Shown here: piece by piece, positions 1 through 50,774 of the stretch
Numbering within the stretch: the stretch's first letter is position 1
Layout: each line of letters begins with the position of its first letter
Source: Tubiluchus corallicola
Lineage: Eukaryota > Priapulida > Priapulimorpha > Priapulimorphida > Tubiluchidae
Direction: 5' to 3'
Assembly (NCBI GenBank): GCA_030141605.1
Contig: JAQGDQ010000054.1
Span: forward strand, 498,001 to 558,000
DNA: 60,000 bases
Notes under the pieces: model-generated
What the model was told of the DNA's origin: nothing
Databases searched by the model: none
The model's input: the letters and a program-made list of their open reading frames with translations, nothing else
Program-made: the position numbers and the translations under genes

Positions 1-1081
1 AGCACCTGTAACACAATTTACTAGTCCATATTAATATACAAAAAGATATAACATATTATTAGTTTGCACTGGTTGCAACATCATCATCGATCATCAGTAG
101 ATTAAGTAGCATTATAAGAATTTTTTTATAACTTTGACTAGTTATAAGATAATGGTGTTCTTCGTAAGTGACACTATAACAACATAAATGCATTTTTTGC
201 TAAAGATCACATTCTATCAGTGATAGTACCATGTTGCACTTCATTTGAACAAACCACGCAGCATCATAAATTATGACTTTCAAATTATCAACTCAAATCA
301 TTTTATCATATCAAATGATATGACTTTCGTCATTAGTGAACGATTTTAAGAACTACGTAGATAATCATTCCAGAATTCTGTGAACATGACTATCAAACCT
401 TGCTGTATCTACTGCTGTTGCATTTCATTTCATAGTATTAATGAATTAGTGCAAGCAAGAAGTGTAAACATGTATTCTAAAGTTTTTAAAAACTACATAA
501 AAAATTAATTCCTATTATACCAATACAATTAACTGGCAAGCTTTAGCAATATTGAAAGAATGCTAGTATATTTTAGATTAGTATAATTATATTTGCAAGA
601 GGATAATATCCCATACGAGTACTAGTTGTAGCAAAGAGTTAAAACACACTTCTACAAGTGCTAGCTAGTAATTACTCATTTCAGAACCAATATCAAACCC
701 AGCCAGTTTAAGTTTTCAATAATTTGTGCCTAAATTCTGCACATTGCCAGTCATACTTCTCTGTATGGAAGTTTTAACGTGGAGTATCACCAACATCAAA
801 TTGCATGACAAGTGTAGTCAAGTTCACTTAACAGTTAACAAGCTTTTGTTAACTCACTAACTTGGTCATTCTCAAATCGTGACGTTAAAATCCAAGTCTT
901 GACTGGCTCGTACTCATTTACCGATATTCATGTAATGCTCCTTTCATTTAATTCATAACACCTTCTCTGGTTCTGGAAGAATGTGATTTAAGAAAAATTG
1001 AGTGCATTTCATTATTATAAAATTATCAGCTAATACCGTTGCTGACAAAAGAGTCAGCTAATGGATAAGGGAGTACTTTAC
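1..1081. other. BORCS5 intron, no gene seen
   Basis: AT-rich sequence downstream (minus strand) of the second BORCS5 coding exon. I looked on the minus strand for the expected next exon, which would encode the conserved helical part of BORCS5, and did not find it. It is probably beyond the left edge. No repeat or RNA gene stands out. Confidence 0.5.
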
Positions 1082-2028
1082 CTGTCGGTAGTCTAACTTA
1101 TCAAATACATCAACATCTCTTGTTGAGGCAACATTTAGGGCACCCCGCATAATGGGCAGGAACGTTGGTAACTCTTGCAGCTTTAACAGGTCTGAGTCAG
1201 TCTGAGGTGTAGGAGTTTGTTGTGCGCCTTCTTTGACAACAATGATATCCTTGGGGCGGTTACGATCTTTTGTCTTGTGTGGAGAATCATGTGCTCCCCT
1301 ACGTTTTGACTGATGTTTTGGGGAATCTGAAAGTAATAAAGCTTTAAATGTTATTAGGAACACATAATATTGCAATAGTTATTAAGGCAGGAATAGTAGT
1401 ACAGAAGAAACCGTGCCAAAAGCTGGAAGAACTCTTTTGGTTCATCATAATATCATGAAGATGACCTCAACAGGCATCTGATTTGCTGCAAAACAAGTTA
1501 TCGTGAGAAGAGTTATTCCTAGACTTCAATTATGATAGCCTGTTTTGAAATCTTGTTGCTGTATGTTTCACCTATGTTAAAGGTTTAACTAAAACTAAAG
1601 CGAGGCACATGGCCAGGTGATCACGAAGTTGTAGTGATTCTCCCTCTGCACGATTTTATACACCATGCTTGGCTATTTACATCGCAGAGGATGTAAACAC
1701 ATCTGAATGTTGCTGAAATACCGCTGCAGGTTCATTGGCTCAGCTCGGATGTAAAGTTTTGATAAAGAGTTGTCAGATCTTGCCGCTGACCTGCTGTTGG
1801 ATGCTGTATTTCAGCTTGCAGGATTTTGAATAATATAAAAAAAGAAATATGATGACTAGTAAAACGTTAGAAAATGAAAGTGGGATTACCTCCAATAGGT
1901 CTGCCAACTGCATAGAAAGTGTATGGAATGTCTCCGCTACTGACTGATGATCCTGATGGCGATGACCGATGATGACCACTCCTGGGTGGTTTTGTACCAG
2001 CTGCTGCTGTACTGTGGTCTGAGCCCAT
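1082..2028 (-). CDS. BORCS5: BLOC-1-related complex subunit 5 (BORCS5), N-terminal part
   Basis: BORCS5 is a subunit of BORC, the complex on the lysosome surface that recruits ARL8 and couples lysosomes to kinesin. Two exons are seen: 2,028-1,890 (46 codons plus one base) and 1,326-1,082, joined by a GT-AG intron (donor GTAATC, acceptor after TTTCAG), giving 128 codons that end in phase 0 at a GTAAAG donor. The start was chosen at 2,028 because the protein then begins MGS, the N-myristoylation context typical of BORCS5. The first 46 residues are rich in Ser, Gly and His. Exon 2 carries the family signatures DIIVVKEGAQQ and LLKLQELPTFLPIMRG and ends KLDYRQ, just before the conserved helices. 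The protein is usually about 200 residues, so the C-terminal third is missing here because the window ends. I am confident of the family and fairly confident of the splice sites. Confidence 0.88.
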
Positions 2029-3134
2029 AGTGGTAGCTCTTTTTAGCAAATCTGGCTTAGCAGTTGTTTATCACCTCATGTTTTATCACCTCATGCACTG
2101 GAAATGTGTCATCTGATGGCACTAAAAATAAGTTAAGCAAGAACACATGACACTCTACAAAAGGCACAGGTATTTCACATAAGTTTTTTACGAATTCTGT
2201 CCAATTAAAACCATACTATAGTGTTCACATCTAGCCGAGAAATCATTACATATATTACCTAATACTTATTTGTAACCCTATTGAATCTAAAATTTAGTTA
2301 AGACATTCTTGAACTCAGAACAGTTTACAATATTTTATTTCTAAGACTTAAAAGGTGATAATACAGATGTGTAAATTTTCACCAATTACAAGAGCATTAA
2401 AAAATGACCTCTAATTCTTAACCTTTAGACCTTTTCCATGTAACAATAAAAATTAATTGCTTTATATTATATAGCTCTGTTAGTCTTAATTAAGATACTG
2501 TACCTTCACCAGATGAAAAACTTTATTAGAAGAGGTTTGAACAATATTTTGATAATACATAGCTATCTTATACCTTAGAGATAATTTATCACTGTAATGC
2601 AATTGTATTTACAAAAATTGCTTTAATAGAAAAGAACAAAAACCATATGGTCAGTATAAATTAAGTACAACATGGATTTCTTTAAAAAGAAGACAAATTA
2701 TTTTGCCTATTTGCCATTTATAAAACTTAACTAATCTTGCAGAATAGCATTATTAATTTAATGTTGGTCATCTTTCGAAAAGTATGAAAACCATAGTGCA
2801 AATAGGAAAATGTTAGCGAAAACATCACGAATCTTATAAGAGTACAAAAACAATCAACAATTTTAAATACTGACAAAAACATTTCTTTTTAATACATGAT
2901 AAAAAAAAGCGTGAAAAGATAACTTTTTCAAGATGTAGCATCTGTGCAGTTATGCTTTTAAAACAAGAGCAGACAAAAATGCTTTGCAAAAAGTCAAATT
3001 CCACTTGCATATATACAAGTGAAGGAACTAACTCAAATGCACAAACTCAAAATGAGTATTTTTTGTACACTGTGGCACACTGCACGCCAGAAAGGTAAAT
3101 GTTTAGTTACTTCATGACACAAAAAATGTGGTTT
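2029..3134. other. BORCS5 upstream region and RPP30 3' region
   Basis: The gap between the RPP30 stop and the BORCS5 start, both on the minus strand. It should hold the RPP30 3' untranslated region and the BORCS5 promoter. A minus-strand AATAAA (plus-strand 2,522-2,527) could be the RPP30 polyadenylation signal. No coding sequence was recognised. Confidence 0.4.
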
Positions 3135-4061
3135 TTAAATATCATCATTTGTCTGTACTTTTCTTCTTTTAGATGCTTGCACAGAAGTTTCGAAAATTTC
3201 ATCACCATCATCATCACTTTCTTCTTCTTTTGCCACTGCTTTTTGAGTTACAGATGTTTCATACAGATTTGGAGAACTAGACGATTTCTCACAAACTCCA
3301 CTCTTTAATTCTACTGTTAAAACAGATTTCATGGATTTTCTAGAAGCGGCATGAGAGAGTAAACTGATACAGTTCTCTGTGACAGATTTCTTTGCCTGTT
3401 CTTCAGTCATTCCAAGAAGAGTACTTAAATTGATGACATCTTGAGGACCTCTAAGGTCCATGGCAGATGTAGCACCACTAGTCATTACCACATTTCTACC
3501 TTTCAAAATGTGCATCATGGACAAACAGTTGGATAAAAAAAATCGTCTACTGGATGGATGCAGTCCCGGCGAATATTGCAACTCAAAATGTATGTTATTT
3601 TGCAATGCTACTTTGACTGGTCGGCTTTTGAGATAAAATGGTAACTTTTCTGCTAAGTTGAAATAGATAATGTCTACTTCAGCAGTTGAACAAGCAGTTA
3701 GAAAGAGTTTTTCTGTTGTTGGTTGAACAGCTATTAAATCATAGGACTGAATTCTCGCATCCTTCAATGTTCTTAATTGCATACTGTCAGTAATAATGGT
3801 AGACAGTCTTGACAGCTGTTGGATGCATCTGTGTTCTCTATTAACTTTGCCCAGTTCACAAATGGTAGGCTCTGGTACAGTATGTGCTTCCATCTTTTTG
3901 TCAGCATTGGCATTCTCTTTTTTCGATACATTGCCTGTGACACACTCTATGACTGTATTTATAGCGACTATATCATATCCAAGTTTAACTGCCATCAAGA
4001 TTTTATCTTTGCTTGAAATATTGGCAACATTAACAATATTTAAATCATAGAACTTGGCCAT
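3135..4061 (-). CDS. RPP30: Ribonuclease P/MRP protein subunit p30
   Basis: RPP30 is a protein subunit of nuclear RNase P, which removes 5' leaders from pre-tRNAs, and of RNase MRP, which acts in pre-rRNA processing. The predicted protein has 308 residues, a little longer than vertebrate p30, with the extra length in a charged C-terminal tail. Visible family signatures are the N-terminal MAKFYDLNI and KLGYDIVAIN, then YDLIAVQPTTEKLF, EKLPFYLKSRPV, FELQYSPGLHPSSRR and DLRGPQDVINLSTLLGM, in the order expected for the TIM-barrel-like p30 fold. The tail ends in an acidic run followed by a basic KRRK cluster, a likely nuclear localisation signal. The start at 4,061 matches the family N-terminus; the frame stays open four codons upstream without another ATG. 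The coding region has no intron, but a TTTCTAG acceptor about 20 bases upstream of the ATG (exon edge near 4,079) suggests a non-coding 5' exon. Confidence 0.95.
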   Translation of the reverse strand: MAKFYDLNIVNVANISSKDKILMAVKLGYDIVAINTVIECVTGNVSKKENANADKKMEAHTVPEPTICELGKVNREHRCIQQLSRLSTIITDSMQLRTLKDARIQSYDLIAVQPTTEKLFLTACSTAEVDIIYFNLAEKLPFYLKSRPVKVALQNNIHFELQYSPGLHPSSRRFFLSNCLSMMHILKGRNVVMTSGATSAMDLRGPQDVINLSTLLGMTEEQAKKSVTENCISLLSHAASRKSMKSVLTVELKSGVCEKSSSSPNLYETSVTQKAVAKEEESDDDGDEIFETSVQASKRRKVQTNDDI

Positions 4062-4079
4062 AATTCCATGCAAAAGTAC

Positions 4080-7000
4080 CTAGAAATAACAAAAATCACT
4101 GCAAATAAGAGGTACATACTAATGATAACCTAAAAAACTTATAAACATGTGGCCACTTTAATAAGAAACGTCAGACTCTTTTATAAAAATACAATTTTTA
4201 CTAAATTTGTGACTGTACCAAACAACATACTATGCTGATAATTTATACATAAGTACATTACCTTCAAGAACTTCTACAAAGGACAAGAACAGACAATACT
4301 AGCTAGCATTAAAACTTTTTATGCTCACCACCACTATTGAATTAAAGTTTTTTTTATATATTCAGTTTTGTCTTAATATAAATTTAAGAAAAGGTATAAC
4401 TAAACTACTGTTACATAATTCAAATCTTTAGACTCTGCAATGCTGCAAATGCTATGATTTCATCTTAATTTAGTAAGTGTATTCACATCATATACAAAAA
4501 CGCTGCAAGACAAAAATGGTCTGCAAAGTTAATATTGGTACATATAAACAAAAAAAACAATAGGTTGATTACTATAACTTATTATAGTTATTATCATTAA
4601 TTAGATTATCATTAATGATAGATGAAACCCACAATTAACTATCTAGACTTTGATTACTAACGTTGAAAAACACAAAAGGTGAAAAGGTTAGGATACAACC
4701 TGAATTTGAAACAAGGGCCTTCTACTTACAAGGCAAGCATCTTAGATCACATGGTACTGTAACTACCTAGATTCTCCCGATAATCAAAACAGTCCAACGT
4801 TCATCTCTATCAGCCGACCGAATTACGTCACTTACTACTGTAACACCAGAGTGATTCTAACTATTCTAAATTTACCACTGAGAGATACATGGTTGAGTGG
4901 TCTATAGCATCTGTCTTGTAAGCAGATGATATCTGTTTCAAACCCATGGCTGTATCCCAACTTTTTTACATTTCCTATCTTTCAACTTGGTGTCAAAATT
5001 TAATTAAATGTGGATTTGTTCCATTAAGAAACAGAGGTTTTGTGTCTACAAGCTAATTTTTACTAGCTCTATAACCAATATAGATGTAAGTTTAATGCCA
5101 TGATTTAATAAAATTTTATGCCTTATAGTTACATAAAATAGGTTTAACATGAATGTAATGCGGGTAGGATCATAATGTTCCAGCAATCTCAATTATCCCG
5201 TTAGTAAATACACAACAATAACCATTCTATAATTACAGTGAAAATTAAGGAAAAATATATGAGAAGCACTGCAACTCCAAAAAGTGACCCATCTTTCATG
5301 CAAGCTGACATGATACAATTGATGTGAGCTACAATAAGAAACAATGTAAAAAGCGGGATAAAGTTGTTTGCATATTAGCGGTTCAAAGAGGCACTTTCGG
5401 CTACTTGTGATACCCCTCTCAATTGGCATGGACAAACAAAATTAATGACAGACTCTTCAACACAGAGAAAACATCAAAGATAACACATAAAGGTTCTGAA
5501 GAAGAGTTATTATTCTCATTGTTATTATTCTCATTCAGTGTACTTGGTGAAAGAACCAACTGTGCCAGTTTTTAAACCCCAGCATAACTTGACTAGAAAC
5601 TGAATCTACAATCATTGATGTAAAGCCAAAAGAAGTACTATTGGTAACACATAACCAAGAAGTTTGTTATCCTAAGCTGTATCTTTCCAGGGATGGCATT
5701 CAATATACATGATGAATACCAGCAAAGATAAATAAGGTCCAATATTAGGGCTGATATCAGTCGTTGTAACTTTGCTAGTATCAAACTTGTCTGTCAGGCT
5801 GAAGTCGCCCCTACCAGCTGAGATTCCAAGCATCAGAGGTAGGTGTCATCCAAGGTCGAGAAGTGTTCGAGCCTAGTGGCATCTCAAGATGGCACAATCT
5901 AAGCTCACTGGGATGTCGAGCAAGCGCAAATGTTGCTGGAGCGTCGAGTTAGGGCAAATGTCTCATGTAGCGTACTTTTGATCTCTCAGACACTTTTTGT
6001 TTGATGTCTGCTTCAATTTTTACTTGCCTGATTTTCATTCAGAAGATACTCATTTTTGGAAAATGAGAGTGGTGGGCCTATGGAACGAACTCCAACTTAT
6101 TTTGAGTCCACAAATTCGCAGGGTCTGCAAATAGTGGTTGCCAATTTAATTCGATTAAAAAGATCGAACAAGATTAGAAAAAATTTAAAATTCTAGCTGT
6201 GAAGCCAGATCTGTAAACAACAGCTAGAAAAATAGGCTTGGTCCGTGCAGACCATGCACCTCTAGCAGACAACTATGTACGCCAAACAGAACGGAACAAT
6301 TGGATAGGTTCTACAAACATCTTTCCTGTTACGTCAACAGTTACTCGCAAATAATGTCAGCAAAGAGCTGCGCAGTCAGGCCTATGTTCATTGCAGTTAT
6401 TGAGTGTAAACTAGTGTTATTGTTATACGGATCATATAACACGTGAGGGGTTTTGCACATTTTTCCACCCTGCACACTCAAGAACTAAGCAGTTCTTAAA
6501 CACACATTGTTAGGACAGCACGCCAGGAGCATTAGACTAGTACTAAGCACTACTAGTAAGTGGTACGCGCCTAGACGCTACCCGTAGTACCCATATATGT
6601 GTGTGACAAAAGCGGCAAAGGCACTGAATCTGTAATAATTGATCTAAACTGCTACTTATGTAATGCAAAAAATAGTGCATAGTGCAGTGAAATAATAAAA
6701 CTTTTATAATTGCCTTACTAAAGTTAAAGTCTTCAACGATCAGTGTAAAATTGTAAATTTGCAAATCACGCTTTTTAGCAATAGAATCAATAGATTACGA
6801 TCACGTCTTCAAAGTGACGAAATGCCTATTGTTACGTATTTCGTTTTTGCGATTAGCGGCTATGCTGGCGGCATCAAACGGCGGATCATTAAAAAATTTT
6901 GAGCCGCGCATTGGTAGTAATAATAATATTTTTAAGTTCACCAATAATGTTGGCATACGCGCAATTTCGATAAGCCAAAATCGCTTTTGCGTTTTTAATA

Positions 7001-7954
7001 AAAGAAAAATATCTCAATTAAAAGCAATTATTAGTTTAAAAAACTGAAAACATTCAATGAAAAGGAAAAGTTTTGTTCTGGAAAAATTAATTGCTCTTCT
7101 AAAAAAATCGATTTTTTTCCATTAAAGGTATTACACATGAAAGTCAGGCCTAATATTTCTTCAAGTTATATTTCCCGATAAGAACATATTATATAGGAAT
7201 GTTTTTTAGAAAAAATATTTCTCCAGAAATCGAATACTACATGAGCCAGGTATTTGCAAACTTTATTTATGATCAATTTCTTAACTTCTTTTGTAAATAA
7301 GCCTACTAATTTTCATGAGATATGATTATAGTAGTAGTTTTTATTTTAACTACTAATTATTTTTAATGCCTTATGCTTGCTTTAAATAATATGCAAAAAA
7401 TAACAGCTGCTATAAATCGCCAAAAAGAGATGTAGGCCTTGCAGTCTTTGCTTGGTGTACAAAATATTTAACTTGTAACAAATGTTACAAAACTGTGTTA
7501 TAATTAACATTTTATTTATCATTACCTGGCTGCATCCTTGCGAAATTTAAAAAGATATTTTTATTTGTGTTTTCGCAACTCACTGCTGAGCAATTTATGA
7601 GCTCCTGTTAACTGATCTTGCTTCGGTAGTCTCATCAAGTCATCTGCTACAGTACACACAGCTTGCGCTATAGCGTACCTGACAACAACAGTACTGCTGT
7701 GCCGCTAGGGCGACACTAACGGCGCGAACAGGGCGCAGTAACTTTCCCTACTTTGTTTTGGTATACTTTGACGTCTTTAACCACGTTGTGATTAAACAAA
7801 GATCTCCGCGTTTGCTTTAAAAAATAGTGTTTTGATGTTTTTTAAAAGACGCTTCTACAGAAAATTATTAGGTGTGTACACAGTATATGATATTTGTTTG
7901 ATTTGGTCAAGAACCCATGGACCCCATTTAAACTGCGAGAAAGTTGGTTCCGAT
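4080..7954. other. Intergenic region, left part
   Basis: No convincing coding exon on either strand. The RPP30 5' untranslated exon and promoter should lie near 4,080-4,900. The stretch from about 5,760 to 6,470 is richer in GC and CpG than its surroundings and may be a decayed mobile element or a regulatory region, but I could not assign it. A 16-base unit is repeated twice at about 5,506-5,537. Confidence 0.35.
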
Positions 7955-8788
7955 TGTAGGGCGCCGAGTAACCCACTAGCCGAAGTAGGACACTTCCGGT
8001 AAAAAGCATGTGCTAAATTTGCGGAAAAGCAGTGTCGTACATGGGCAGCCCAGGTAGGCGATTCTTGATTATGATGATATCATAAAACTAAATTTGTTTT
8101 AGGAAAAAAGTAATTTTATAGTCCTTGATAATTTACAAAATTAATGTATTTTTTACAATCATCAGTATTATTACTTAGCTCTATTAAAATCATTATAACA
8201 TTATACCAAGTATTTAATGCTTTAAAGAAAGAAACTATGCACACAGTTATTACAAAAATAATTACAAGTTTAAAAATGAGACAGATGCTGCTAAGCCTTC
8301 GCAACACAAAAAGTAATTCTTAACATTTAGGAAAAACAAAGACAATTAATTTTAATATTATCAAGTATTGTAACATGTAGGGCACTGTCCTACATGGCTC
8401 GCTAGCCCATGTAGGGCACATAGATCGCTAGAACTTTTGCTTAGGAGAAAACAATTATTTGTCCAAGAGGTAGTGAAATGGAACGTCTGTCTGTGAAGCC
8501 AGACAAAATAAAAAGTGATAAATTGATATACCTTAAATAAATGTTGAAATCACTAAAAGTGTGTTTATTTCACTTCAACAACATTAATATCGAAACCAAA
8601 TTTAACATTGTCCGTTCTACCAGCTCAGAATAAAATTCTTTTATTTTATCAGATGTATAATAAATTATTCAATAAATAATGTGTATTGACGCTTTTAATT
8701 ATTGTTATTACATAAACAAGGAAAACGGACGGTGCCAGTACACTTAACGACTCACTACTTCGACTAGTGGGTTACTCGGCGCCCAACA
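7955..8788. mobile_element. DNA transposon remnant (MITE-like) with 34-bp terminal inverted repeats
   Basis: The left end begins TGTAGGGCGCCGAGTAACCC. The reverse complement of the right end begins TGTTGGGCGCCGAGTAACCC, and the match runs on through CACTAG(C/T)CGAAGTAG, about 34 bases with two differences. The element is about 830 bp and has no transposase ORF, so it is non-autonomous. Internally, 8,371-8,422 holds further copies of GTAGGGCAC and a local palindrome around ACATGGCTCGCTAGCCCATGT. Flanking sequence may show a 5-bp target duplication with one mismatch (CCGAT and CCAAT), which does not settle the superfamily. Confidence 0.7.
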
Positions 8789-9940
8789 CCAATTATCGGA
8801 ATAATATCCACTTCTTAAAATTTGTTGAGCCAGAGCTGTTGAAGGACAGAGAATGAAATAAGACGAGTGAGACTACACAATGCGCGCCCTGATGGTGATG
8901 GTCTAATTTCTGTGGTCTGACGGAACACCAATCCAGTCAATAGCATGCAGTGAGTGTTTGGTGAATGGTGTGCACGTATGCATTGATGCCCAATTACAAC
9001 TCATAGAACATTCATTTATTTTTAGGCACATCTTTTGCAATAATAATAATAAACGCTTTATTTCACAAACATAAGCTTCCTTGTGAAGACTAAGGGACTT
9101 CACCGTAAACGTGGCTTTTAAAGGTCTCTCCTCAACGACTTTTGAAATTTTAAGCAGTAAGCAATTTATTGTCATTATAGCATAATACATACAATGAAAT
9201 TTATGTGGTTTTACGTACTGCAATAACTTACGGGAATTTCTGTTTCATTTAATGTTGGCCAAAATAGCTCATGGGCAACGTAATCATGGAGCAAGAATTG
9301 GCATATTTTATAATATGGGAGTATTCAGTTTTTCCTGAGCGTAGTAATACTAGTGTGATTTTTTAAAATCGACAGTGTGTTTAAAACAGAATTATCAGAC
9401 ATATCAACGCATTTTAATAACTTTAGCATTTGTTTGACAAAGAAGTTCATAAGTGGCTTCATATTGGCAATTCATATCGTCATGCTGCGATGTGCACTTC
9501 TTGGTATTTCCAAGATTCGTCGTAACGTTTTTTTGAAATCAACAGACAGTATTTTATATTAGTTTTAATCTAGGGTAATCTAAAGTAAAAGTGTGTGCGA
9601 GTGGGAATATAGACATATTTAAAGAGAGCCATGGTGACTGTATTCCAAACGTTGTCTTTACAGAAGAGTTTTTGTACCCAAGAGCTAGAAAACTAGTTTT
9701 GGTCTAAGCACAAACCATTTTATTGGCCAGTTACGAAAAAAAGTTAATTGGGTGTGAAGACAAGTTCATCATTTAACTACAGACTACAGCCTATAATTAC
9801 ATGTCTACATGTCCCTTTATTTTATACAAAAAGTAAATGTTTCGCTTAAGTTGTGAATCTAGGTTTCCAACATTGAAAGCAAATTGGATTAGTTTCGGTA
9901 CAGTAAATCAATTTAATTAGACAGCTGACTGCTATTTCAG
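8789..9940. other. Upstream region of ALKBH3
   Basis: No coding exon recognised. It probably includes the ALKBH3/TatD promoter and a non-coding first exon, because an acceptor-like CTATTTCAG ends at 9,940, fifteen bases before the ALKBH3 start codon. No TATA box or other core element could be defended by eye. Confidence 0.35.
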
Positions 9941-9955
9941 ATTGTTAACTTGATC

Positions 9956-17898
<7,943 letters not shown>

Positions 17899-17936
17899 CA
17901 GCTTTGCTTTTTCGACGACTTCTTTAATCAATCAAT

Positions 17937-17942
17937 AATAAA
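17937..17942 (+). terminator. Polyadenylation signal of ALKBH3
   Basis: AATAAA 39 bases after the ALKBH3 stop, followed by T-rich sequence. It implies a very short 3' untranslated region. Confidence 0.6.
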
Positions 17943-18128
17943 TTTTATTTTGTAATTTGTAATGACAAAGCTTTGTTTTAATACTGGCATGCAACAGTTT
18001 TCCACATAAAGGTCAGTCAGCCATATTCGCTTTAGCATACCTAATATGGCATTTTAAGGAATAAGCCAATTCTGTTATTGTGTAACTTATGTGCTTGCAA
18101 ATTTTAATACATTGGCTAATAGATGTGC

Positions 18129-18144
18129 TTTATTCTTCTTTATT
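18129..18144 (-). terminator. Possible KATNIP polyadenylation signals
   Basis: Two minus-strand AATAAA hexamers (18,134-18,129 and 18,144-18,139), about 770 bases beyond the proposed KATNIP stop. Their position fits convergent 3' ends of ALKBH3 and KATNIP. Confidence 0.35.
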
Positions 18145-18911
18145 CTTTACTATTTACCTTTAATTTAAAAAAAATGTTTTCAGTCTTATCAGAAAGTCAT
18201 TTATTTTTCAAAGCAAATTTACAAATTTACAGTATTTTTTCCGTTTATGTATGTAGTTTAAGTATATGTGTAAATCACAAAAAGTGTGCAGATATAAAGA
18301 CACAAGTAAGAATATAATTACAAATGACTAAACAAATTGCTCAAAAGTACACAAAATTCAGCAGGACAGCACTGCATGTAAAATGTATAATTTTAACTGA
18401 TCGTTGAATTGTGGGACTCTATAGCACTTGACTATCATAGAATAACATTATAAGTAACTGTCAGTAATAAAATAATCTTTGAAGTGATCTTGATTATACA
18501 GCTTCTACATAAAAACGTTTCTGTATTAAAAATAATTTATAGATGGACGGAATAATATACAATTTTTCCTATAAAAGTAATAATGTCATTGCACTTGCTT
18601 ATGAGAAATATGAGATCTTAGCCGATCGAGATTCCAAAGAAAAAATTATTCACTGCTGAATGTAAATTGTATAGTTGAAGATGGTTAAATCATTCTCTAA
18701 AAAACTACAAGTGTCGAAAAGTTGCTGTAAAGTAGTAATATGTATCACTGTAGAGAAGTATACTTAAAACATGAGTACAAATTTTATGAATGCAGTATAA
18801 CAAACTATTCAGTTTTGGCAAGAAATTGATAATCAATTTACAGAGCGTAAATTATTAATATCGAATGGTAACTGCAGTAGATCAGCATATCAAAAAATAG
18901 TTCTTAGTCTG

Positions 18912-49172
<30,261 letters not shown>

Positions 49173-49885
49173 TGTTACACCTAGAAAAAACATACACAAT
49201 TGACACTAAATCCTTTGATCAATACATCTCGCTGGGATTTGGTTCTCTGTGTTTTGCAGATTTGCTAATTCTCGGTAAGCAAATCACATTTTTGCATTAT
49301 CTTTCGATGTTCTCGCATTCAGAACCTTAAATTTTCAATCCAGGTTTTCTGAGTGGATTAGAAAACATTTTATAGTCAAGAATCAAAGTTGTTTGTTAAA
49401 TAAACTAGATTTCGCTTCTTCAGGTATAGAGAGGAATGGGCGGTTTAACTTTAGGAATCATAATTCATCTCTTATCATAAAATTTGGTGATAAATGCACC
49501 ACAACACACTGCAACTTCAGAAGCATTTAAAGAAAGAGTGCTTAGAATAAGTAATCATAAAGTATTCCTCCGAAAAGGCATTAAAAAATTAACAAATAAT
49601 TTTGAAGTGCATAGCTATGGAACATACATTTACCCACATGGAGAAAGATTGCAAATTTTACCTGTATTACCTATAAACTGCAGAAATGTAGTCGTACATA
49701 TGTACGAGCTCATTTAAAAATCTTAACTTGGCTATAGGTCCATATGCGTAAATGTACAAGCGTAAAGATGCTGGTTATTAGTTTCATGCCACCCTTATCT
49801 AAAACAATTTAACGTGAATGTAGGGTGGCTGATTTAATAACGTATGTTGCTTCCCTAGCCCTTTCCTATTCAATTAACACTATTA
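49173..49885. other. KATNIP upstream region
   Basis: This should contain the KATNIP promoter and a non-coding 5' exon, since a minus-strand acceptor (TTTTTTCTAG) sits about 8 bases before the start codon. No coding sequence or clear core promoter element was seen. Confidence 0.35.
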
Positions 49886-50772
49886 CAGTAGGTGCTGCTT
49901 AACAGACTCACGGTTAATAAACTCAATCGCTTATTTGACTCAAAAACGCCTGGAACAGGCCGATTCTATTCAAATATACATAAAAACTATCGGTAATTGA
50001 CTCAAATAACTCCACAAAATTGACTCAATATTTTTCTTTCACTTACTTAAAATAAGATATTTGTATGTGCCCAAAGAGCCTTTCTAATTTTTATGTCATC
50101 TTTACTTCCCTTTTGTGCACTATGTACAGAAACAATCATGTTAAGTGCCGTTTTGTTTGTAAGCAGGTACGTTTATCATGCGCTAATATGCTAGCGTAGC
50201 AGTTTTGCTTTGAATCTGTTACCCGCTCACCCACTGTTACCCAAAGAATTTCTGGAAGCTAAACATTTAATCACTTGCCTAGCGGTTTCCTTTTGATGTT
50301 ATCGTTGCAAATCACACTTTCAGGCTTAATGGGTCTTAGTCAAAGATGCAGGTACAGTAATCAGCTGGTATTTCTTGTGACTTACAAGAGTAAACATCGT
50401 ACAGCAAACAAGTGCAATGTAAGTGAGCAGACGATTCAAAACTGTTTTAGTCATGCACAACAGCAGATTTTCAATGTTTTTATAATTTTAAGAATTTTTA
50501 TTATTTTTGCAAATAAACAGACTCAGAAAAGTCTGTGATTTAGAAAAGTATACTTCTTAATTTATTGCTAATTCTTGATATTTTAAAACATTTTTTTTAG
50601 TTTTTAACTGCACAAAGGAATTTAGGCATCAGTTCGTTTCTAAAATTCATTAAAAACCTTTGCAGTGTCATAGTATGCAGATGACTCATACTCCATCGGT
50701 TAATAGGTTCAGTCGGGTAATTGGGTCAAAACACGTCGGTCCCGAAATGAGTCTATTAAGCGGCGCCTATTG
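49886..50772. mobile_element. pogo/Tigger-like non-autonomous transposon
   Basis: An 887-bp element flanked by TA (49,884-49,885 and 50,773-50,774). The left end is CAGTAGGTGCTGCTTAACAG and the reverse complement of the right end CAATAGGCGCCGCTTAATAG, both followed by ACTC. Subterminal blocks with TTGACTCAAAAACG on the left and TTGGGTCAAAACACG on the right extend the resemblance. A 50-codon open stretch at about 50,275-50,480 is not recognisable as transposase. Confidence 0.78.
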
Positions 50773-50774
50773 TA

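Noticed and set aside
3099-3308. Plus-strand ORF over RPP30
   Set aside because: Shadow of the RPP30 coding region on the other strand; hydrophobic only because it is the complement of a charged tail.
8903-9223. 106-codon minus-strand ORF upstream of ALKBH3
   Set aside because: Composition is biased to Leu, Lys and Cys without any motif, and no good splice or promoter context was seen. Likely chance.
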